From positions 25,028,925 through 25,092,924 of the forward strand of contig CM043798.1 in NCBI GenBank assembly GCA_023974075.1: a DNA stretch of 64,000 nt, read 5' to 3'. The stretch's first letter is position 1, and each line of letters begins with the position of its first letter. Below, one piece after another: positions 7,862-18,300 of the stretch. The notes under the pieces were generated by a model, which was not told the origin of the DNA, made no database searches, and saw only the letters and a list, made by a program, of their open reading frames with translations. This DNA comes from Chaenocephalus aceratus. Lineage: Eukaryota > Chordata > Actinopteri > Perciformes > Channichthyidae. The position numbers and the translations under genes are program-made.

Positions 7862-8540
7862 ATGATACTGGGCACCGTACCACTAAATTAGACATAGGTT
7901 TCCAAACTAGACCTCGGCCAAATAACAACACGCAAAGGCTTTTTATAGAAGAACCATGAATATCTGTACAATGTCACGGCAATCCATCCAAATGTTGCTG
8001 ATGTATTTAAGTTTAGACCACAATCTTAACTATTGCTGTTTTGCATTTTATGGGAAAAGTAAAACATTCAGGCTCTTCGTACGGGCTTTTTATGGCATGT
8101 ATTACATTATATTCTAACAGTGAACGTCGCGTGAATAGATAATCAAAAGCTCACTCTTTATGACACTTTAAGGAAACTTACTGACACTCAAGCGGATCCC
8201 CTTGGAGAAAAGTCTTTTACAGTCAGACCGGGGGAGAAATCCTGTTCGTTCCTTCAACCTTCCTTACAGAGCCCCTCCTCCAACACACGTGACCAGAAAG
8301 AGGCTGTACTCTGAACCCACCCCTATGCCCGCATTCGCTTCTTGACTGGCGCTTCAGACGGTCGACTCGGTAAGCTGAATTGTCTGTCTTTTTTAAAATT
8401 TATTTTGAGTATATGGTGTTACCCCCTTCATTTATACAGAGGCTTTCATCATTGTGAAATTGCACATCAAGGCAGGCATCAAAAAGCTAATTAGATTAGA
8501 CAACAAAAGGACTCTGAGGGGAGGGGTCAAAGAGACTATC
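6719..8540. other. Intergenic AT-rich DNA without a gene
   Basis: No convincing coding or RNA gene was seen. It holds the duplicate fragment at 7340-7445 and a (TA)n microsatellite at 7824-7858. Short open frames here have no supporting motifs. Confidence 0.6.
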
Positions 8541-8551
8541 TATTCAATACA

Positions 8552-9105
8552 TCATAAATACCTATACAACAGAGGGGGTGTCTGGGGCTAATATAATTGC
8601 TGGCAATTACTCCACTCTCAGGGTCAGGGGTCAAATACATTAGCTATCTTAATTGATGCAATAAAATGGCCTGTACACAAAGGGGGGTGCCTGGGGGTAA
8701 TATAATTGCGGGGTAATTACTCCACTCGGGGGTCAGGGGTCAAATACCTATAACTATCTTAACTGCTACAATAAAAGGCCTATACACAAAGGGGGTGCCA
8801 GGGGCTATTCTAATTTGGGGCTATTACTCCACTCTCGGGGGTCAGGGTCAACACCTATAACTATCTTAATTGCTACAATAAAAAGCCTGTACACAAAAGG
8901 GGGTGCCAGGGGCTATTCTAATTGGGGCAATTACTCCACTCTGGGTCAGGGGTCAAATACCTATAACTATCTTAATTGCTACAATAAAAAGCATATACAC
9001 AAAGGGGGTGCCTGGGGCTAGTCTAATTGGGGCAATTACTCCACTATGGGGTCAGGGGTCAAATACCTATAACTATCTTAATTGCTGCAATAAAAGAATC
9101 ACTCC
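8552..9105 (+). repeat. Minisatellite, about 5.3 copies of a ~107-bp unit
   Basis: Units begin near 8552, 8632, 8741, 8849, 8955 and 9061. Each has an AAATACCTATAACTATCTTA-type start, TACACAAAGGGGGTGCC in the middle, then AATTACTCCACTCT and GGGGTCAGGGGTC. The later units are more alike than the first, which suggests recent tandem duplication at the 3' side. The short ORFs inside are by-products of the repeat. Confidence 0.9.
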
Positions 9106-9169
9106 GGGGGGTCTTTCACGCCAATCTGACATCAAAGGACTTAGCTCATTTGCATAAGTAGGGAGAGGT

Positions 9170-9451
9170 ATGACCTGTCACACCACCTGTCACTTTTTTG
9201 ATGAGAAGGACATCATTACTACTACTCATGGTGATGGAGTTACAGACCAATGTTGCTGCCCTCGCAGAAACCACGAGACCACCATCACCACTCGTGCCAC
9301 GGGCTCGACCAGAAGGAGACGTGTGTGCTGGTTGTGCACAGGCCTAAAAAGAGGTCTTCTACCACGTGCACCAAGTAGGTGCATTTGTAGAGAGCACCAG
9401 GTCCCATGCTGCAGGACCTGCTGGTCTGCTGCTGGAAATGAGCTGAGCTAA
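9170..9451 (+). pseudogene. PiggyBac-like transposase C-terminal zinc-ribbon remnant
   Basis: The end of this frame has Arg-Arg-Arg-Arg-Val-Cys-x2-Cys, then ICREHQVPCCRTCW (about codons 71-85), the spaced Cys/His cluster seen at the C-terminus of piggyBac-family (DDE_Tnp_1_7) transposases. Another frame over 9320-9400 continues the cysteine pattern, so at least one frameshift is present. The catalytic core is missing. The location upstream of a TTAA-flanked terminal sequence (10629-10632) supports a piggyBac relic. Confidence 0.45.
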
Positions 9452-9455
9452 ACTG

Positions 9456-9456
<1 letters not shown>

Positions 9457-9493
<37 letters not shown>
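9457..9493. repeat. (CA)n microsatellite
   Basis: Uninterrupted CA dinucleotides directly after the transposase remnant; a second short run follows at 9509-9521. Confidence 0.95.
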
Positions 9494-9494
<1 letters not shown>

Positions 9495-9928
9495 TTGTTT
9501 TGCTCAAACACACACACACACATACATCACATATTTAAAGCCTGGATATTTCTGTTTAAAATGTGTTCCTATTTCATATGTTTTGTTGTGTTCTCTTTTG
9601 TTGTTGAAGTTTTCAAAGTTGTTGCAGTTTGCCCAATAAATGTTCACATCGATGACCCAGACATTGATTTGAAAATTATTTCACATGCACAAATCACTGT
9701 TGGGCCCCCCTGGTAGTCACACGGCTCGATATTATAAACATAATTTCACAGATCGGCCTACAGTGGGAAAATGGTTGAATCTTGTGGAATACAGTAAAAA
9801 TGTCAATATAACAACTTTTCTTCTAGATGAAATGCTGACATTACAAAATGCATAGTTTTATACTGCAATGGCAGTGAGATCAAAAAAGTGGTTTGAATGG
9901 CAGTCAATGAGGCATTTAATAATAATTA

Positions 9929-10590
9929 AAAATAATAATGCAGTCAAATCAATTTTGTTGCTAATCTTTGATATATCCAAGACTCTAACAACCACCAAAG
10001 TTCCATCCCTCTACTAATTGTTATATTGAACATTTTTCGTTTTTTTTTGTAATGAATAATGAAATAATTCAAATAATTAAATGGGCATTTAAAGGGTTAA
10101 CATCCTGAAAATGATTGAATGTTTGGTAGTTTTGAGTACGAAATAAGATGTTTAAGTGATTCATGAAAAAAAAGTAGAAAAACATATTGATGTATGATTT
10201 AATAGCAGTTGTTTGGGGCGTGTACATTTTTGCCATGAAGGTGTCCAGAGGTAGTATCTGACACTACGTCAAAAATAATAATGCAGTCCAATCAATTTTG
10301 TTGCTAATCTTTGACACATCCAAGACTCTATTAACCACCTAAGTTCCATCCCTCTACTAATTATTATATTGAAAAAAATTCATTTTTTTTTTTTTTTCAT
10401 AAATAATGAGATAATTCAAATAATGAAACAGGCATTTAAAGGGTTAAAATCCAGAACATTATTGAATGTTTGGGAGTTTTGAGTACGAAATAAGATGTTT
10501 AAGTGATTCATGGAAAAAAAAAAGTAGAAAAAAAATATTCATGTATGATTTAATAGCAGTTATTATGGGCGTGTACATTTTTGCCACGAA
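9929..10590 (+). repeat. Two ~310-bp direct repeats in the piggyBac-like 3' region
   Basis: Copy 1 (9929-10240) and copy 2 (10272-10590) share long blocks such as ATAATAATGCAGTC, TTTTGTTGCTAATCTTTGA and GGGCGTGTACATTTTTGCCA. They are offset by about 343 bases and are about 90 percent alike by eye. Each also contains AAAGGGTTAA, a TTAA-type motif. Confidence 0.85.
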
Positions 10591-10632
10591 GGGGTCGAAA
10601 GGTTGAAAATTCGAGGAGGGCACAAGGGTTAA
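10591..10632 (-). mobile_element. PiggyBac-like terminal end with TTAA
   Basis: Read on the minus strand from the TTAA at 10629-10632, the sequence is TTAACCCTTGTGCCCTCCTC, a piggyBac-type terminus. The matching opposite end was not found upstream, so the element is incomplete or its other end has decayed. Confidence 0.5.
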
Positions 10633-10859
10633 ACATTAAATAACAGATTAAGGTCTTCTTTTAAATAAGAAAAAAACGTTGGGGGTATCTATCTACAGAT
10701 AAATATTAAGCCTGACAAAGTACTTAACGTCTAATATATTGCTTTCCTGCAATGTTAACTATGTTGAAGCACTTATTTGAACTGATATTATACATATGGA
10801 TTATACTCTTATGTATGTAGATAGAATAAGAAATGTGCAGAATATGACAGTTTAATGGT

Positions 10860-11000
10860 GGAGGTACACACATATTGATAGATGTCTTGTAATGCACTGT
10901 TGAGGGACCTGTGACCCAAGTTTTTCATTCATTGCATAACTACACCGTAGTTGTGTATATGATATGTCAATAAACCTTTGAAAATCTTGAAATCTTGAAA
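10860..11000 (+). repeat. Retroposon 3' tail ending in TTGAAATC repeats
   Basis: TGTAATGCACTGTTGAGGGA, then ATGTCAATAAACCTTTG and a short repeated TCTTGAAA tail, form a common fish non-LTR retroposon 3' end. Only the tail is present. Confidence 0.4.
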
Positions 11001-12300
11001 GGGATGTGCAAAATAGCCATAATATACAGTCTTTAATTAACTATTAGTAGAGAATAACGAGTAATGAATATACTTTATTACTCGTTTCCATTCATGTCAA
11101 TTGCAGATACATGTTTAGTCTTCTCAAGCACCAACTATCAAATATCTCTCCCGATTGTTGGCACTTGACAATCACCTTCCCTGAATTTTACTCAGGTGTA
11201 ACTAAAGTCTGATTTAAGGGTTGTTTATATTTCACATCATTAATCAGAATCTGCAAAGTAACTCAAATAAGTGTAGTGGAGTAAAAATACCAGGTTAACC
11301 TCTGAATTGTAGTGGAGTAGAATTACAAAGTAACAATGAGCTGTCATGTGGGTATATATTAATGCTGCGCATTATTGACACAAGCGATTTTCACCCATTT
11401 ATTAATTATATGTTTTACATTTGATAACACCAATGTGTTTAATATTGTCAACTTCTAATTGTGGGAAAAACGAAAACGTTCAGCAGAGACATTTTGAACA
11501 TTTTGCGAAACACAATAGCCAGCATGTGTAGTTCTGGGGGGGCGTTCAATTCCAGTTTTGGATAGTCTGGCGTGGTTTCGTTCCATTTCAAACAGCTGTT
11601 TGACGCTCGGCGTAACCTTGGCGCACTGCCACTCCAACATCCAATCCCAAAGTTTGAAGATTAATCACGGGGACTGTAGTCCTAAACGATAGCTGGGGAT
11701 TATGGGTAGTGTAGTGTCTTCGGCCATCCTAAACTCAGAAATGTTGACAATCGCAATGATGCTCAAAATGTCCCTTATAGGCCTACGTCTGTTTCCGGTT
11801 ATTTTATTTTGAAATTCAGTTCCTGACGGACGCCAAAAAAGCCCGACATTATGGAATTAAACCAATAAATAAAAGCAAGGATAATTGTGTGTTATTGGTG
11901 AGTAAATAACAGTGTGTTATTTTGAAAAGAATAACAAATTAGAAGGAAATAAAGATTTAAAAATACAGATTTCAGTATTCTGAGGCTCTGAGCCCCATTT
12001 ATTTTCCTCACAGACGGCAACAAAAGTCAGAAATTATACGATTTAAATTAAAAGCAATAATTGTGGCTTGATATTGAGTAAGAACATGTTTTTATGAACC
12101 ACACAGCTTCCGGTCTTCCACGACCTGACCGGAGAAAAAGACGTGCTGCAGGCACGAAACACATTACCAGTAGAAATACATTGCTTTTAAAATCACAACA
12201 AAAAGGGGGAAATCGTGTTGGTGAACACGAATCAATAGATTAAAAATCGTGTTGGTGAACACGAAATGCCATGAGACTGGGTTGGTTAATCTATGAAGTT
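11001..12300. other. Intergenic DNA upstream of the GPCR gene
   Basis: No gene was recognised. 12203-12265 contains two copies of AAATCGTGTTGGTGAACACG, each a near-perfect small palindrome. The promoter of the downstream receptor was not identified. Confidence 0.5.
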
Positions 12301-12330
12301 AATTGTGTTGATATGCTCCTCATGTAGATC

Positions 12331-15300
12331 ATGGAACATGCAGGTGCTGTCTCAGCACTGGCTAACCAATCACAGTACAGCAACTCCACTGTATCAGATT
12401 TGCCAGAGAGTTCCTCGGAGTACAGCGATGCAGAGCTCGTGCTGCTGTGCGCAATGGCTATTCTGGTTCTGGCCATAGTTTTTGGTAAGTTACACAAAAT
12501 GTAATCACTGCGATTAGTTGATTGCTAAATAAGGATCAACGCAACATCGACAACTTCCAGTTACATTACTATGTATATATTTTCTTCTGTCCAGGTAACG
12601 TGCTGGTGATAACGGCCATCCTGCGGTTTAAGAGGCTCCAGAAAGTCACTAACTTCTTCATTGCTTCGCTGGCTGTGGCCGACCTCATCATGGGTTTGGT
12701 TGTGGTCCCCTTTGGCTCCAGCTACATCCTGCTGGGAAAATGGCAGTTTGGAAACTTTATGTGTGACTTCTGGACCGCAACTGACGTGCTGTGTGTGACG
12801 GCCAGCATCGAAACTCTGTGTGTGATTGCTGTGGACCGATATCTCGCCATCACCTCGCCTCTTCGATACCCAACGCTAATCACCAGGTATGAGTATGACC
12901 AAGACTTTTTGGTTTGGATGTGTTGAAAGATTGGCAAGGTTGAGACACTGCAATCATAAGTGAATCTTACTAAATAAGCAGAAGTACAAAGTAATAAAAG
13001 AGCTGCTGCTGCCCCGCCTGTTACATGTTGTAACTTTCTGTCATGTTGTACATCCAACCACACCCAAAAAGTGATGTCACAGCAGGTGTTTTCATCTTCT
13101 GTCAAAGGCAAAAACCGCTCTGGTGTCACTTTTTAGGGTGTAGACAGAAGTAAAACTGCTGTAAAATTGGAATCCATAGACAACACTAACTTTCTGTCTT
13201 TAAGTCAGCGTTGTTATATCCTCCCCTCTGCTTATATTGGTTTGGTCCAAATAGGCATGGCCGGCCCTAGACTTTTGGGGGCCCTAAGCGAGCTTTGGCT
13301 TGGGGCCCCCCCTCACTCTAGGGTGTTATTCTCACTACACACAACACGGAACCAACTTTTGTCTTATGATGTTAGCATAAGCACACATGACCTATGAAGT
13401 TAAATATGGTGCAAAATGTGAGAGCGTGTAAAACCTGATGTGAGCACTTGCAGAAAAAAAATCTGAGCTTGTGTGCTTACATTTACACTTGTATAAAATA
13501 TCCACATAACTGTGAACCAAATGTACAATTGTATAAAATATCCACGTAATTGTGAATCAAATGTACACTTGTAAAAAATATCCACGTAACTGTGAACCAA
13601 ATTTGAAGTCACAGAAGAAACAAAAAAGTTTTGTAGCTTGTAGAAAAAAAATGAACTTAGAGATGAAATGTTCACTTGCAGAAAAATACATATTTTTTAA
13701 ATATATTTTCCATTACAACTGCAACTTTATTTATTACAACCTCTCAAATCAGTCATTACAACTTGACGAATCTGCTCTGTGGCAGTATAAATCGACGAAT
13801 CTGCGGTCTTGACTTTTGCTACACTTCTTGCGATAAATGTGTCGCAAAAGTAATTTTCACCTGTAGATGTGGGGGGAGGGAGGGGGGTTGGAGCGAAGGG
13901 GCGGAGCTATCAGAAGGACGAGGCTCGGGTGACTGGAGACTGCGGGGCTAACGGTTCGTGTCGCTACCAGTCCGCTGACATGGCGCATCCATCAACGGTA
14001 AATTTTGCCCATTACTTGCCCAGTATTACTTTGAATATTATTATTGTGATTGAGGATTAAATCCGCTTTGAAGACCACCGTTTTATATCATGCAGTTTAG
14101 CGGCAAAATAACGACAGTCAGCCAGCTAACGCTAGCTTTGTTGAGTTTATGCTAGCTAAACAAGTAGTGGTTGTAGTCTAAACAGCAGTAATTCATATAT
14201 TATAGCCTACTGCTTTGGCACTAACGGTTGATAACCGTTTATGAAAATAAAACCAATTGAACTGTACTGAAATAATGACAAGTTTTATAATTGTCTTGGG
14301 CTCCTACTGTATTTTTAAAACCTTTGTAAATTATCCATGCTATTTTCTATTTAGAACGAAGACTTCAGAATCTTAAAATCCCTTAACGTTTGTATGCAAT
14401 TGTGCTAAATTCAACTCTGGAATCAAGCAAATATTAATATGTTTGCATGACATTAGTTATTTATATTTTGCCATCACTGAACTATATGTTTAATACATTT
14501 AAGTCAAGCTAAGGTACATGTGATGGTAGCTAGTTAGTGCTCTTACCTGTGAGGCCTCCTCCAAACAGCATAATAACCAGACTGTATCATTAAAACTAAG
14601 TACCAGTTCTAGATCCTTGACTTTAGACAAACAATTCAAAAGACAACATGTATTTAAAGACCAATCTTTATTTGAAGGTGCCTCTTAACCTGAGATATTA
14701 GTTATACAGTAATAGTATTGACAATCTAAAAACCTGAGCAACTCAACAGTCAACTTTATATTTCTTATTGTCTAAAGCATTTATTATTTTCATTTTCCCC
14801 CTCTCATATTCAGTGTGGACAGATTGAGACAGCGTGGTGTCCAGAGGGCTGCAGAGACTTCAGGGAGAAACCTCTGTGTGATGGACGTCCTGTCTGTTGG
14901 TTTGGAGAGGACTGAGGGTCTTTCCTCAACGAGGAGGACCAGGCCTGATGGAGGAGCCCATGCTGGGCAAAGCTGATACCAACTGCACAGGCCTAGTCTG
15001 TCACTTTATTTGACTAAATGTGTTTACTTATACATTTAATAGGTTTACACCTTCTGTCCATATGTGCTTTTTATTTCAAACATTTGATTAACTTTTGGTT
15101 CACATTTCAATAAATTGTATTTGCACTCCTTTTGTCAATTATTCTTACTGAAAATGTTATATTACACATTCACATCTGACTGAAGATTGGCCCCATTTAT
15201 TTGTGACGTTGCAAACTCTGCGGTACAAGGCACAGGTGATGTGAAGCTCATAAAGTGAGGCAAATAGAAATAATCAGCTGATGGAGTGTAGATGTGGAAA

Positions 15301-18300
15301 TAGGTGCATTCGATCAGCTGACTATGTTTTTCGCCACACTTTATAAGCCTGACTATAACCACCCCTTCTCTGAGGTGCAGGCAGTGTCACAAACAAATGA
15401 TGGTCCTGATAGACTCCAAAAATATTCGGTGTGCAGATCTTTGTTTTCACAATAAAAGTAGTTTCTTAGTGAATGTCCTGTACTGGTCTTACAATCTTAT
15501 AACATCAGCTTTTAATGTTACTCTTGGATGTTCTTCTTGACCTCAGAGAAGGAGAAGATGTCGTGTCTTTCGGGCATGTCCTTTCCTAACAAAAATTACA
15601 GGAAACATAAAACATTATTGCAGAACAAGTGTGTTATTTATGAAAGAGGTGTGTTTGTGTGTTATGGGGATGTTGATATAATTATTTTAATTGTAATCAG
15701 ATTATGAATGAACAGTATGAAATTCATCAACATTGAAATATATGTTATTATCAAAATAATATTTAACTTATCAAAACGTAGTGCAACTGTAGAAGCTTGC
15801 TCTGTTGTCTCACTGAAAGAAATAACTTTTTACCACGTTTTTTACAGACAATATTGAGAGATAAATAGTAGCAGTTCTCACTGTGTGTTAAATGTCTTTG
15901 CCTTCAATACATTAAATTAGAAAGCTGACAAGTCATATTGCTTGTTAACATCTAAATGTGACTTTTTGCATGGAAAAAACCCTCAACTTAACTGATGTGT
16001 AGGTGATCTAGTATTTAGTATTGTTTAATGGAATGTATATCAGTGTATTAAAGTCAATACTTCATTCATTTAAATCAGTATCTTTCTTGATTCTTTGGTA
16101 CAGTATGAAAAAAGAGTCTTAGTACCTGTGCTGAAGTTCACTGCTGTGAGGAGTCCAGTTCTGTCTCTCACTCTCTGGTCCAGCCTGTCTGCATCACCTG
16201 GACACTTTAAACAAACAGATATATATATATATATAAAGTACCATGTGTACAAACAATATAACTGATTCTCTTCTGTTGAACATGTTGGATTGTGTATTGT
16301 CCGAGTCAGGGTCCTTTTTATTTTACTGTAACTTTGGAAATTGTGTTACCAATGCTTACTGTTTATTTGATATCAATTTGTAATACAATTAATAAAAACA
16401 ACAAGGTTTGGGTTCGTTCTTCAGATGACTGTGACGTTAACTTGTAAGCTCAATAATGAACTCCAGCTCAACCAACCATATTGTAATATCTAAGTAATCA
16501 TCTTGAAATATGACATTAATAATTGTAATATACACACATCTTATTGTGAGGTTGATTTCACATACACTACTTCGACGTTAGCTAAATAGAAAATAGCATG
16601 GATAATTTACAAAGGCTTTAAAAACACAGCAGGAGCCCAAGACAATTATAAAACTTGTCATTATTTCAGTACAGTTCAATTGGTTTTATTTTCATAAACG
16701 GTTATCAACCGTTGGTGCCAAAGCAGTAGGCTATAATATATGAATTACTGCTGTATAGACTACAATCACTACTTGTTTAGCTAGCATAAACTCAACAAAG
16801 CTAGCGTTAGCTGGCTGACTGACGTTATTTCGCCGCTAAACTGCACGATATAAAACGGTGGTCTTCAAAGCGGATTTTTTTTCTGCAAGTGCTCACATCA
16901 GGTTTTACACGCTCTCACATTTTGCACCATATCTACCTTCATATGACCTAACCTCCTCTAGGGGGATCCAGGGGCATGCTCCCCCGGGAAGATTTTTTTT
17001 TAAATATTTAAGTTAAAAGCATCAATCAGTGGCCAAACAGCCACATGTACTGCTGCAAATACGTTCAAACATGCTGTCGACATGTAAAGCAGTGGCAACT
17101 ATGCCACCATTTCAGCTGACTTTTTCTCAGAAATACTGTCACATAACATCCATATAGTTCAGTGCTAGGTTGATGCTTAGCTAAGCTAACTATGAAACAC
17201 TTTAACTGACAGGACTCAGGATCAACTGTGTACTGTGAGGTAGCTACTAGCTTCATGTCGAACAGTAAGTCAACATTTCCCAGAGAGCTTTCTTTGAAAT
17301 CACCAGGTATCGCTAAAAAACATTACATTTAGATTGTATGACAAAGTGTTTATGTAATATATCTGGCAAGCAATAGCTACTTGCTAACGGTTTAGATTAC
17401 CCCCGCGATTCAAAGTAATGTCAACGTAGCTGTAATTTATGCTTTGCTTACATGTTTCGCATAACTTGGAAGTTTACTGACATTTACATACCTTGTTTAT
17501 CTGGATCAAGTGGTGGCTCTGGGGTTGTTGTGTGAGCCACCACTTGAGAATTGTCGTCTTTTTTAAGAACAAATTTTCTCATGTCCATCTTCAAAAACTC
17601 TGAGTCCGACTGACAGTTTATTTTAAACATTGTCACAGCTCACAGGATAGGTACCTGTCATCCAATAAGACAGATGTGTATATCCATTCAACTCCCTGGT
17701 TGGTCTGGTGCCTTGCCTCTGTTGCATTCACTGAACACGAGAAATTACAATTCTGCTATCCTCTCTAGTGTCATGATGAGGTTCAGGTAAAGCACGGTTA
17801 ATGTATTATATTATTGACTCAATAATATAATACATGACTTTGAGAGTAGGCAATCTAGGCATATTAACAAAATTAATTAAACGTATTTATCACCGCAACG
17901 GTGTACTGAGATTATTATTTTCTTTTTTCATTTTTGTTGTTGTTGTTGCTAGGGGGCCCTTACGGCCCGTCTACACTACAGGCATCGAAAAATGCTTTCA
18001 ACGCTTCGCCCATTCACTTGAATGGGGTGACGTAGAAGATTTTGAATCTTCGCCGAACTGCATTGTGGGGAGCGGAGCATGGCTTTGCAAGCATCGTGAG
18101 CATCAAAAAGTTGAGCAATGTTCAACTTTTGATGCTCCCGATGCTTTCGAAGCTGGCATCAGCCAATCAAATCCCGTTTATGCAAATCCCGCCAGTACAA
18201 GCGCTAGCCAATCAAACCGCGTGCAAGCTGGGAGAGCCAGACCGCAGTTCATTTCCTCATATTCAAACGAGAAAATTACGGTAGCAAATCACCTGGTTCT

